DNA from: JAFGBI01 sp964480725
Lineage (GTDB): Bacteria; Myxococcota_A; Polyangia; Polyangiales; Polyangiaceae
Direction: 5' to 3'
Assembly: GCA_964480725.1 (NCBI GenBank)
Contig: CAYZQO010000027.1
Span: 15,336-79,335 of the forward strand
DNA length: 64,000 nt
Shown here: in pieces, positions 54,569 through 62,715 of the stretch
Layout of the letters: each line of letters starts with the position of its first letter
Position numbering within the stretch: the first letter of the stretch is position 1
Translations under genes and position numbers: made by a program
Notes under the pieces: generated by a model
The model's database searches: none
The model's input: only the letters and a program-made list of their open reading frames with translations
Told to the model about the DNA's origin: nothing

Positions 54569-54783
54569 GGCGCGGCGCTTTTACCGCCATCCCTGGGGCC
54601 ACGCCAGCCCCGGAAACCCCGGGGCCACGGGCGGCGGGCCGGGTCCAGAGCCGCCGCGCCGCGTCCGCCCGCGCGGACGCGGCGGCCGAGCGTCGCCAGG
54701 CCGATCCGGAACCGCCTCGTTTGCGTGGAGCGGGGCGGTCGGGTGAGAATCCCGCCCCCCCCCAAACGGAGGCAAACGCGACC

Positions 54784-56355
54784 GTGTCCCTCTTCCTCGG
54801 CCTCGATTCGAGCACCCAGAGCCTCTCCGCGACCATCATCGACACCGCGCGCGGCGCCGTCGCCGCGGAGGAGTCGGTCGTCTTCGGGCGCGACCTGCCC
54901 GAGTTCGGCGCGCCCAACGGCGTGCTCCCCCACCCCGACCCGGCGGTGAAGCACTCCGATCCGCTGCTCTGGGTCGCGGCCCTCGAGCGCCTGCTCGACT
55001 CGCTCCGCGCGCGCGGCGTCCCGCTCGACGCGATCCGGGGCGTCAGCGGCGCCGGTCAGCAGCACGGCTCGGTCTACCTGGCACGACCGCTGGCGAGTCT
55101 CCGCGGCTGGCGCACCGACGCGCCCCTCGTCGACCAGGTGCGACCGCTGCTCTCCCGCGCCACCGCGCCGATCTGGATGGACAGCTCGACCAGCGCCGAG
55201 TGCGCCGAGATCGCGGCCGCCATCGGCGGGCAGGCGCGCGCGGTCGCCCTCACCGGGAGCCGCATGATCGAACGCTTCACCGGGCCGCAGATCCGGCGCT
55301 TCGCCCACCGCGAGCCCACCGCCTACGCGGCGACGGCCGAGATCCACCTGGTGAGCTCGTTCATGGCGTCGATCCTGATCGGCGCCACCGCGCCCATCGA
55401 TCGGGGGGACGGGGCGGGGATGAACCTGCTGGAGCTCGCCACCGGGGCGTTTAACCCGGCGCTGCTCGAGGCCACGGCGCCCGGGCTCGGCGCCAAGCTC
55501 CCCCGCGTGGTGCCGAGCGCGACGGTGGTGGGCGAGCTCAGCGAGTACTTCGTCGCTCGCCACGGCTTCGCGCGCGGCACCCCGGTGGTGGCCTTCACCG
55601 GCGACAACCCGTCGAGCCTGGTCGGCATGGGGGCGACGGCCCCCGGGACGGCGGTGGTGAGCCTGGGAACGAGCGACACGGTCTTCGCCGCCATGAGCGA
55701 GCCGCGCACGGATCCGCGCGGGTTCGGGCATGTCTTCGGCAACCCCGCGGGCGGGTTCCTCTCGCTCATCTGCTTCGCCAACGGCTCGCTCGCGCGGGAG
55801 CGGGTCGCCCAGCGGGTGGGGCTCGACTGGCCGGCGTTCGAGCGGGCGATCCTGGAGCAGACGCGGCCGGGCAGCGACGGGAACGTCCTGTTGCCGCTCT
55901 TCGAGCCCGAGATGACGCCACGCCTGCGCGTGACGGAGCCGGTGCTGGCCGGGACGCCGTCGTTCACCGCCTGGGGAGAGCCGGCGCTCGCCGCGCGCGC
56001 CGCGGTCGAGGCCCAGGCGATCAGCATGCGCCTGCACTCGGCGTGGATCGGCCAGCGGCTCGAGCGGGTGCTGGTGACGGGCGGCGCCTCCCGGAACCGC
56101 GGGATCCTGCGGGTCCTGGCCGACGTCTTCCAGGCGGAGATGCAGCCCCTGTCGGTCGCAAACTCGTCCGCCCTCGGCGCGGCCGTGCGCGCGGCGAACG
56201 CGGTCGAGGGGCTCGGCTTCGACGCGCTCCAGCGCGCGTTCTCGGCCCGCGACGGCGCGCTCGCGGTCGCCCCGGATCCAGGCGCCGCTGGCGTCTACCA
56301 GGCCCTCGCCGAACGGGTGGCGCAGATGCTCGCCGAGCTTGAGACGCGGCCCTGA
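54784..56355 (+). CDS. Xylulokinase-type FGGY carbohydrate kinase
   Basis: A 523-residue FGGY kinase. FLGLDSSTQSLSATI (phosphate loop) opens the protein, followed by SGAGQQHGSVYL and PIWMDSSTSAEC. The second half has VSLGTSDTVF and VTGGASRNRGILRVLADVF. The QQHGSVY and WMDSST motifs match the eukaryote-type XYLB group of D-xylulokinases rather than E. coli XylB. The GTG at 54784 has GGAGG upstream. No xylose isomerase or transporter is nearby, so it may serve a salvage pathway. Confidence 0.87.
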   Translation: MSLFLGLDSSTQSLSATIIDTARGAVAAEESVVFGRDLPEFGAPNGVLPHPDPAVKHSDPLLWVAALERLLDSLRARGVPLDAIRGVSGAGQQHGSVYLARPLASLRGWRTDAPLVDQVRPLLSRATAPIWMDSSTSAECAEIAAAIGGQARAVALTGSRMIERFTGPQIRRFAHREPTAYAATAEIHLVSSFMASILIGATAPIDRGDGAGMNLLELATGAFNPALLEATAPGLGAKLPRVVPSATVVGELSEYFVARHGFARGTPVVAFTGDNPSSLVGMGATAPGTAVVSLGTSDTVFAAMSEPRTDPRGFGHVFGNPAGGFLSLICFANGSLARERVAQRVGLDWPAFERAILEQTRPGSDGNVLLPLFEPEMTPRLRVTEPVLAGTPSFTAWGEPALAARAAVEAQAISMRLHSAWIGQRLERVLVTGGASRNRGILRVLADVFQAEMQPLSVANSSALGAAVRAANAVEGLGFDALQRAFSARDGALAVAPDPGAAGVYQALAERVAQMLAELETRP

Positions 56356-56372
56356 GGCGCCAGCGCCTCAGG
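56351..56372. terminator. Perfect inverted repeat overlapping both convergent stop codons
   Basis: CCTGAGGCGC and GCGCCTCAGG form a 10-bp palindrome with a CA centre. The left arm contains the xylulokinase TGA (56353-56355), and the right arm contains the complement of the convergent gene's TGA (56368-56370). It is a compact two-way terminator. Confidence 0.65.
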
Positions 56373-57255
56373 GCGTCGACGGCGCGTCGCCGAGCGGAGA
56401 AAACGCGTCCACGCGGGCGGTGAACCACCCGTCCGTGAGCACGTCGAGGGTGAGCGCGGCCTCCATCGCGTCGAGCGACGCCGCGACCCGGTCCCCGGGA
56501 TCGAGCGCCGGGTCGGCCGCGAGCACGCGGCCCCGGTGCCAGGCGAAGAGGAGCGCGAGCACCTGGCGCACCAGCTCGGCCTCGGCGCGGGCCCGGGCAT
56601 GCTCGAGGGTGAGCACGCGCAGCTCCGCCGGATCGAAGGCGACGCGGTCAAGCTCCCAACGCAGGCGCAGCTCGGCCACCAGACGGGTCTGACCCGACTC
56701 GGTGAAGCGGTACGGATCCTCGGCGGTCGGCCGCAGCTCCAGCGACTCGTCGGTGGTGCGGCCCCCGCGAACCTGGACGTCGGGGAGCGCGGCGGCGCGG
56801 CGCGCTCGCCGCGCGACGGCCACCAGGCGCTGTCGAGCCCGCTGGGTCGCGGCGGCGCGCCGGGCGGCGGCGACGGCGTCGCGCACGAGTGCCGGAGCGA
56901 GCCGAGGGACGGCCAAGGGCGGCTCGACCGGCGCGCTCGCGGGCGAGACCACGGGCGGTGCGGGCGGCGACGGCGCGACCGAGGCGCCCCCCGCCGCGTC
57001 GTCCTGGGCCAGCGGGTGGCCGGGGGGCGGCGGGAGTGGATTCCGGGCGCCGCGCCCCCGCGGCAGGAGCGGCCCATCCAGCACTAGCCAGAGGCTGGCC
57101 TCGCGCCTCGCGCCTCGGTCGAGCGCGGCGACCACCGTCACCCCCACCCCTCGCGGCGCCGCCCGGACCGGCGCGACGACGACGGCGTGGAGCAACAGCA
57201 CGGCGGCTCCGACGAGCACCGAGGAGCGCGACCACCGGGAGCGAGGCGCCTTCAT
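56368..57255 (-). CDS. Secreted hypothetical protein with helical C-terminus
   Basis: From ATG 57255 the product is 295 residues. The N-terminus has a signal peptide (SVLVGAAVLLLHAVVVAPVRA). A Pro/Ala-rich linker spans about 75-120, then an Arg/Ala-rich helical region. A C-terminal part (LVAELRLRWELDRVAFDP ... RARAEAELVRQVLALLFAW) resembles the helical repeat of outer-membrane efflux (TolC-like) proteins found in short form in myxobacteria. No specific function can be given. Downstream end is the inverted repeat shared with the xylulokinase gene. Confidence 0.6.
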   Translation of the reverse strand: MKAPRSRWSRSSVLVGAAVLLLHAVVVAPVRAAPRGVGVTVVAALDRGARREASLWLVLDGPLLPRGRGARNPLPPPPGHPLAQDDAAGGASVAPSPPAPPVVSPASAPVEPPLAVPRLAPALVRDAVAAARRAAATQRARQRLVAVARRARRAAALPDVQVRGGRTTDESLELRPTAEDPYRFTESGQTRLVAELRLRWELDRVAFDPAELRVLTLEHARARAEAELVRQVLALLFAWHRGRVLAADPALDPGDRVAASLDAMEAALTLDVLTDGWFTARVDAFSPLGDAPSTP

Positions 57256-57368
57256 GGGGCTTCGTTCGGCCACCCGCCGGCGCCAGTTGCGCGGGCGGCG
57301 CACGGCACGGTCCCCCGGGCAGCGTCGCCCGCACCGGGCGGCGCGCGGTTCTCAGCGAGGTTCGACGC

Positions 57369-58499
57369 TCAGGCGACGGCGCCCATGGCGGCGCGGGCGC
57401 GGGCGCGGGCGCGCTCCACGGCGACGGAGGGCGCCGGCGCGTCGAGCGACAAGCCAACCACGAGCGGGACCATCTCGCTGCCACGCCGCCAACCGAGGGC
57501 GGCGCGCCCGACGACGTCGAGCCGGGGTGCATCCAGGCGGACGACCCCCGCCGACTCGGTGACCGCGATCTCCCGCGAGGTGACGCGGGCGCCACCCGGG
57601 CCGGGGCTCGCGAGCAGTACGACGATCGCGAGGTGTCCGCCAGGCAAGGCCGACGCGGCATCCGCACGCCGGGCAGCGTCGAGCTCCCAGAAGACGCAGA
57701 AGCTGCCGCCGCGCAACGCCCAGAACGCCGCCGACGCGACGGGCGCCGCCGACGCGACCCCGGCGTCGGCCGCTGGCGTCGCTTCCGCTGGCGCATCGGC
57801 CGCTGGCGTCGCTTCCGCTGGCGCATCGGCCGCTGGCGTCGCTTCCGCTGGCGCGTCGCCTGCTGACGGCGCTTCCGCTGGCGCGTCAGCCGCTGGCGGC
57901 GCTTCCGCCGGTGCGTCCGCTGCCAGCGCGTCGTTCGCTGGCGCGTCGTCCCCCGGCGCGGGAGCCGCTGGCGCGTCGTCCAGGTGCGCGACGTCGCGAA
58001 CCGGCGGCGACATCGGGATCACGGGGAGCTCCAGCTCGACCCCGGGGGGAGGCTCGGTCGGGAGCCCCCGGCCGACCTTCTCGGCGGCGATGCGCTCGCG
58101 GAGCGAGCGGGCCACGAGGTGCTCGGGCTCGAGGGCGAGCACTTCGTCGAGCATCTTGAGCGCCCGCCCGAGATGGCCCTGCGCGGCGTAGATCTCGGCG
58201 AGCGTGACCGTGGAGAGCGGTTGCCGGACGCGCACGGAGAAATTGGCGTCGCCGCGGATGAGCGCCGCGGCGTCCGGGAGGTTCAGCCCCTGCTCGACCA
58301 TGCTCGCCAGCAGATCGCGCGCCACCCCGAACCACCCCCGCGCGGCGCGGCGCCGCCCGGCGTCCTGCTCGGTGCGGCGAACGATCTCGTCGACCAGCTC
58401 CGGGCGCGTCATGGCCTCCGGGTTGTCGACGCCAGCGGCCCGGGCCCGACGAATCAGCTCGTCGCGCGCGAGGGCCTGCAGCTGTGCAACGTCCACCAC
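57369..58499 (-). CDS. Rho N-terminal-like / DUF4912 protein with decapeptide repeats
   Basis: From GTG 58499 the product is 376 residues. A SAP/Rho-N-like helical motif (VAQLQALARDELIRRARAAG ... TRPELVDEIVRR) covers about 1-45. A TPR-like helix pair follows (LSTVTLAEIYAAQGHLGRALKMLDEVLALEPEH). Then come five 10-residue repeats of type APAEATPAAD. The C-terminal ~110 residues match DUF4912, a beta-rich domain (GGSFCVFWELDAA ... AALGWRRGSEMVPLV). Rho-N plus DUF4912 occurs in many bacteria with no assigned role. The open frame continues upstream to 58652, but the GTG gives the canonical N-terminus. Confidence 0.7.
   Translation of the reverse strand: MVDVAQLQALARDELIRRARAAGVDNPEAMTRPELVDEIVRRTEQDAGRRRAARGWFGVARDLLASMVEQGLNLPDAAALIRGDANFSVRVRQPLSTVTLAEIYAAQGHLGRALKMLDEVLALEPEHLVARSLRERIAAEKVGRGLPTEPPPGVELELPVIPMSPPVRDVAHLDDAPAAPAPGDDAPANDALAADAPAEAPPAADAPAEAPSAGDAPAEATPAADAPAEATPAADAPAEATPAADAGVASAAPVASAAFWALRGGSFCVFWELDAARRADAASALPGGHLAIVVLLASPGPGGARVTSREIAVTESAGVVRLDAPRLDVVGRAALGWRRGSEMVPLVVGLSLDAPAPSVAVERARARARAAMGAVA
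57781..57930 (-). repeat. Five 30-bp tandem repeats coding a decapeptide
   Basis: Units begin at 57781, 57811, 57841, 57871 and 57901. The first two are identical and the others differ by a few bases. The repeats encode APAEATPAAD-type blocks, so copy number may vary between strains. Confidence 0.85.
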
Positions 58500-58689
58500 G
58501 CCGGCGGACTCTAGCCGTCCGCCCGGGGCGTGACCAGCACCCGCGCCGGCGCGACGAGGCGGGCCGGAGTCGCGGACCGGCCGCGCCCCCCGCCGGCGTT
58601 GGCCGAGCAGCCGCGCCGCGGCGCGCAGGACGGGGGCAGGCAGCGGCCGCACCGACCGCGCCGACCCGGCCGGGCAACTCGTCGCGCCC

Positions 58690-59667
58690 TCAGAACCACG
58701 CGCCGCCGGCGCCGGGATCGGCCGCGCAACCTCCGAGGACGGCCCGCGCGCTGGCGACGTCCCGGGCGATCTGGGCGGAGAGATCCGCGGGGCTCGGAAA
58801 GCGCCGCTCCTCCCGTAGCCGCGCGACCAGGTGCACGCGCAGCGCCGCGCCCACGAGATCCTGGTCGAGGTCGAACAGGTGCACCTCGACGCTGCGCCCC
58901 GCGTTCACCGTGGGCCGCACGCCGAGGTTCATCACGCCGGCGCCGAGACGAGCCGCGCCGACGCCCGTCACGCGATCGACGAGGCAGGCGTAGACGCCGT
59001 CCGCCGGGACCACCTCGGGGATGTCGATCAGGTTGGCGGTGGGCGCCCCGAGCGAGCGCCCGCGCCCGTCGCCGCGCGCCACGCGCCCGGAGATCGCGTG
59101 GGGACGACCGAGCACTTCCGCCGCCGCCGCGACGTCGCCGACCGCGATCGCCTGGCGCGCGCGCGTGCTCGAGAAGGGACCGACCCGGTCGCCCGCCAGC
59201 GGGGGAGCCATCGCGACGAAACCGCGCTCGGCGCCGAGCGCCACCAGGAGCCCGAAGTCTCCGGCCCGCCCGCGCCCGAAGCAAAAGTCGGGGCCCACCA
59301 CGACGAAGCCCGCGCCGAGCGCCGACACCAGCACCTCGTCGACGAAGCGCTCGGCCGAGAGCGCCGCCAGATCGAGCGTGAAGGGCTCGACCACGACGCG
59401 CAAGGCGGGGTCGAGCCGCTGGAGCAGCTCGACCTTGCGCTCGAGCGGGGTGAGGACGAGCGGGTCGCCTCGGCCGAAAACGACGTGCGGGTGCGGGTGG
59501 AACGTGAGGACGAGCGGCGCGAGCCCGAGCGCACGCGCCCGCTCGACCGCCAGCCCGATCACCGCCCGGTGACCGCGGTGCACCCCGTCAAAGTTGCCGA
59601 TCGCGATCAGCGAGGTCCCGCGCCGAGCGCCCACCCTCGCGACGCCGTCGATTCGTCTGCCGTCCAC
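58690..59667 (-). CDS. ribF: Bifunctional riboflavin kinase / FAD synthetase
   Basis: A 325-residue enzyme. The N-terminal adenylyltransferase domain has GNFDGVHRGHRAVIGLA (HxGH-like loop), TFHPHPHVVF and the SSTRARQAI signature. The C-terminal riboflavin kinase domain has GRSLGAPTANL (GxPTAN), GVYACLVDRV, LGVRPTVN and VHLFDLDQDLVGAAL. It makes FMN then FAD from riboflavin. The start is GTG 59667. Divergent from holA. Length is typical. Confidence 0.93.
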   Translation of the reverse strand: MDGRRIDGVARVGARRGTSLIAIGNFDGVHRGHRAVIGLAVERARALGLAPLVLTFHPHPHVVFGRGDPLVLTPLERKVELLQRLDPALRVVVEPFTLDLAALSAERFVDEVLVSALGAGFVVVGPDFCFGRGRAGDFGLLVALGAERGFVAMAPPLAGDRVGPFSSTRARQAIAVGDVAAAAEVLGRPHAISGRVARGDGRGRSLGAPTANLIDIPEVVPADGVYACLVDRVTGVGAARLGAGVMNLGVRPTVNAGRSVEVHLFDLDQDLVGAALRVHLVARLREERRFPSPADLSAQIARDVASARAVLGGCAADPGAGGAWF

Positions 59668-59690
59668 CGAACCGGCGACATACTACGCCA

Positions 59691-59730
59691 CCCGCCGACG
59701 GGCCAGCCGCCGCCGCCCGCCGACGGGCCA
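59691..59730. repeat. 15-bp direct repeat between ribF and holA
   Basis: CCCGCCGACGGGCCA occurs at 59691-59705 and again at 59716-59730, with a GC-rich spacer. It lies in the divergent promoter region. Confidence 0.7.
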
Positions 59731-59786
59731 ACCACCGCCACGCGGGGCCGCGGTCCTCGCCCCGCCGCTTGCGGTCCGCCGCGGCG

Positions 59787-59798
59787 ACGGATATCCGT
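59787..59798. promoter_or_regulatory. 12-bp perfect palindrome before holA
   Basis: ACGGATATCCGT is a perfect palindrome ending 16 bases before the holA ATG. It is relatively AT-rich and could be an operator or part of the -10 region. Chance is also possible. Confidence 0.3.
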
Positions 59799-59814
59799 GG
59801 GAGACGACCGACGC

Positions 59815-60870
59815 ATGACCCCCGACGAAGCCATGGCCCGGGCCCGGGTGGGGCAGTTCGCCCCCGTCACGCTGATCGTGGGCGAGGAGGAGTTCCAGCG
59901 CAGCCGCGTGGTGCGCGCCCTGCGCGAGGCGGCGCTCGCCGGGGGCGTCCCCGGGCTCAACGACGAACAGCTCGAGGCCGCGCAGTCCTCGGTCGACGCG
60001 GCGCTTTCCATCGCGCGGACGATGCCGATGATGGCGCGCCGCCGGGTGCTCTTGGTGCGCGGTGTCGAGCGCTGGGAGTCCCGCGCCGAGGCGGGAGAGC
60101 GCCGCGGCGACCCCTTCGAGAAACTCGCCGCCTACACCGCCAACCCGTCGCCGGAGACCGTCCTCCTGCTGTCCGCGAGCAAGCTCGACAAGCGTCGCAA
60201 GCTGGTCCAGGACGCCCGGCGGGGCGACTACCTGGTGGAGTGCGAGGCGCTCTCTCGCCGCGAGTTGCCCCGCTTCGTCACCGCGCATGCCCGGGAGCTC
60301 GGCGGGACGATCGAGCCCCGCGTCGCGGATCTCGTGGCGGAGGTCGCCGGCCCGGAGCTCGCTCCCGTCGCCGACGCAGTGGCGCGCCTCTGCCTCTACG
60401 CGGGCTCCCGTCCGGTCACCGAGGCCGACGTCGGCGAGTGTCTGGTTCGGCTCCGGCCGGCGACGGTCTGGGAGCTGGTCGACGCCGTGGCCAACCGGGA
60501 TCTCGGGGGCGCGCTCAAGGCCCTGCACACCGCGTTCGACCCGCGGGAGGCCACGCGGCTCGTGGGGCTGCTGGCGCGATCGGCGCGACAGCTGATCCGC
60601 TTCCAGTCGGCCGCCGCCGCCGGAGCGAGCGCGAGCGAGGCGGCGCGCCTGGCCGGCGTGCCGCCGTTCAAGGCCGCGGAGACGGAGGCCATTGCGCGAC
60701 GGACGAGCACGGCCGACCTCGAGGGCTGGCTCGCGACCCTGGGGCGGGTCGACCTCGCCCTCAAGGGGGGGTCCCGCCGGCCCGCGGTGGCCGTGCTCGA
60801 GGAGGCCATCATCCGGACTTGTCAGGTCCGGCGCGCACCGCGGGCCGGCGCGTCGCGCGGCCGTGCTTGA
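59815..60870 (+). CDS. holA: DNA polymerase III delta subunit
   Basis: A 351-residue clamp-loader subunit. The N-terminal domain has VTLIVGEEEFQRSRVVRAL and RRRVLLVRGVERWES; central motifs include ETVLLLSASKLDKRRKLV and CEALSRRELPRFVTAHARELG. The C-terminal helical domain has LARSARQLIRFQSA and TSTADLEGWLATLGRVDLALKGG, the usual ending of HolA. It opens the sliding clamp in replication. The ATG at 59815 matches the family N-terminus; the long open frame upstream covers the divergent ribF and is ignored. Confidence 0.88.
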   Translation: MTPDEAMARARVGQFAPVTLIVGEEEFQRSRVVRALREAALAGGVPGLNDEQLEAAQSSVDAALSIARTMPMMARRRVLLVRGVERWESRAEAGERRGDPFEKLAAYTANPSPETVLLLSASKLDKRRKLVQDARRGDYLVECEALSRRELPRFVTAHARELGGTIEPRVADLVAEVAGPELAPVADAVARLCLYAGSRPVTEADVGECLVRLRPATVWELVDAVANRDLGGALKALHTAFDPREATRLVGLLARSARQLIRFQSAAAAGASASEAARLAGVPPFKAAETEAIARRTSTADLEGWLATLGRVDLALKGGSRRPAVAVLEEAIIRTCQVRRAPRAGASRGRA

Positions 60871-60982
60871 CCTCGGGCGGTGACAGCCCCATCTTTGCCC
60901 TGTTCCGAGCCCCGGGGCCGCCTTCTGATCCGTGATCTCCGGGCATACTGCCCTTGGGCTCGAGCCATTCGTGGAGGTCAGC

Positions 60983-61681
60983 ATGACCAGCCGCCCAGAA
61001 ATCGCTCGCCCGACGCTCGAGGAGCTCGGTCGCGCCCCGTTGCCGACGCGTTTCGGGACCTTCGAGATGCGCGTGTTCCGCTGGGATGACCGGACGGCCC
61101 ACCCCGGGCTGAGCAACGAGCACGTGGCGCTCGTGTACGGCAACGTCCGGGGGCGGCGGGCCGTGCCCGTGCGCGTGCACTCCGAGTGCATGACGGCCGA
61201 GGTGTTCGGGTCGCTCAAGTGCGACTGCAAGGACCAGCTCGAGCACGCCCAGGCCGAGATCGCGCGGCGCGGCTTCGGCGCGGTGCTCTACCTGCGGCAG
61301 GAGGGCCGCGGGATCGGCCTCGCCAACAAGGTGCGCGCCTACGCGCTCCAGGCCGCCGGAGCCGACACGGTGGACGCGAACACGCTCCTGCATCTGCCAA
61401 TCGACGCTCGCCGCTACGACGTGGCGGCGGAGATGCTCCGCGCCCTCGGGGTGGAGTCGGTCGCGCTGATGACGAACAACCCAGACAAGCGGTCCCAGCT
61501 CGAGGCGCTGGGGATCCGCGTCGTCGATCGCATCCCCGTCCTCATCGAGGCCAATCCCTTCTCGGAGGGGTACCTGGAAGTGAAGCGCGAGCGGATGCAC
61601 CACGATCTGCCCCAGGTCGGCGAGGGCGCGAGCCGCGGCCCGGACAACGCGGACGAGCCGCTCCCGGTGCGTGCGCTCTGA
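60983..61681 (+). CDS. ribA: GTP cyclohydrolase II
   Basis: A 232-residue enzyme. The zinc ligands are in SECMTAEVFGSLKCDCKDQL, and the GTP-binding and catalytic region is LRQEGRGIGLANKVRAYALQ. PIDARRYDVAAEMLRALGV and LMTNNPDKRSQLEALGI follow. It converts GTP to the first pyrimidine intermediate of riboflavin synthesis. GTGGAGG lies seven bases before ATG 60983. It is a single-domain RibA; the DHBP synthase part found in fused RibBA is absent. Together with ribF nearby it forms a loose flavin neighbourhood, though on opposite strands. Confidence 0.93.
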   Translation: MTSRPEIARPTLEELGRAPLPTRFGTFEMRVFRWDDRTAHPGLSNEHVALVYGNVRGRRAVPVRVHSECMTAEVFGSLKCDCKDQLEHAQAEIARRGFGAVLYLRQEGRGIGLANKVRAYALQAAGADTVDANTLLHLPIDARRYDVAAEMLRALGVESVALMTNNPDKRSQLEALGIRVVDRIPVLIEANPFSEGYLEVKRERMHHDLPQVGEGASRGPDNADEPLPVRAL

Positions 61682-61734
61682 CGGCCAGCGGCGGTCGCGG
61701 CGACAGGACCCCGGCCGCGCGGGACGCCTGGCGC

Positions 61735-62715
61735 TCACGGGGCGCTCGGTGGCCCCGAGGCGCGCAGTAGCTCGTCCAGGTTCGCCGGGAACGCGACGGT
61801 GAAGGTGGTTCCCCACCCGACCTCGCTCGAAACCGTGATCCGCCCCCGGTGCTCCCCCACGATCTGGTAGCAGATGCTCAGCCCGAGCCCCGTGCCCACG
61901 CCCACGCCCTTGGTGGTGAAGCCCGGATCGAAGATCTTGTCGAGGTGGTCGGGCGGAATGCCGCACCCCGTGTCGGCCACGTGCACGCACACCATTCCGT
62001 CCACGAGCTCCGTGCCGATGGTGATCCGGCCCTGGTCGGCGATGGCTTGTCGCGCGTTGACCAGGAGGTTCAAGAACACCTGGTTCATGCGGCCGACGAA
62101 GTGAGGGACCGGCGGCACAGCACCATAGCGACGGACCACCTCGACGCCCCGCCGGAGCTCGTGCTCGATGAGGCTCAGGGAGTCCTCGATGCCGGCGTGG
62201 ACGTCCGCCCGCTCGAGCTCGGCCGCGTCGAACCGCGCGAAGGTGCGCAGGCGCCGGACGATGGTGGTCACCCGGTCGGTGCCCCGCTGGATGACGCGGT
62301 TGGCTTCCCCGATCACGCCGAGCAGGTGATCGATCCGGGCGCGCTCCTCGGGCGCTGGTACCGGGTGAGCGCGCAGGCTCGCCTCCAGCCGGGCGATGGC
62401 CCGCACGAGCGAGTCGTGCATGCTCGCGATCGAGCCGATCGGAGTGTTGATCTCGTGCGCGATGCCGGCGACGAGCCGCCCGAGCGCCGCCATCTTCTCG
62501 GACTGCACCAGGCTCGCCTGCGCCGCCCTGAGCTCGCGGTCGTGCCGGGCGAGCTTGCTCTGGAGCAGGAGGTTGGTCTCGAACAGCGAGTACGCGGAGC
62601 CGGCGGTGTCCGTGGACCGCTCCACGCGGTTCATCAGCACCTCGTTGACGCGCTCGAGGCGCGCGACCTCGGCCTCGAGCGCGCGGAGCCGTGCCGGGAT
62701 GGGGTCGTCAGGCAA
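61735..62715 (-). CDS. Soluble histidine kinase
   Basis: A 326-residue kinase without membrane helices. An N-terminal coiled coil (LRALEAEVARLERVNEVL ... FETNLLLQSKLARHDREL) leads to a HisKA domain with LVAGIAHEINTPIGSI (phospho-His) and an HATPase with QVFLNLLVNARQAI (N box), DTGCGIPPDHL, FTTKGVGVGTGLGL and GWGTTFTVAFP. The TTG start overlaps the FIST gene stop by 8 bases, so the two are co-translated and the FIST protein probably provides ligand input. Confidence 0.9.
   Translation of the reverse strand: MPDDPIPARLRALEAEVARLERVNEVLMNRVERSTDTAGSAYSLFETNLLLQSKLARHDRELRAAQASLVQSEKMAALGRLVAGIAHEINTPIGSIASMHDSLVRAIARLEASLRAHPVPAPEERARIDHLLGVIGEANRVIQRGTDRVTTIVRRLRTFARFDAAELERADVHAGIEDSLSLIEHELRRGVEVVRRYGAVPPVPHFVGRMNQVFLNLLVNARQAIADQGRITIGTELVDGMVCVHVADTGCGIPPDHLDKIFDPGFTTKGVGVGTGLGLSICYQIVGEHRGRITVSSEVGWGTTFTVAFPANLDELLRASGPPSAP

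Noticed and set aside
57781..57930. CRISPR-like 30-bp repeats
   Set aside because: The units are directly adjacent, in frame, and encode a Pro/Ala decapeptide.
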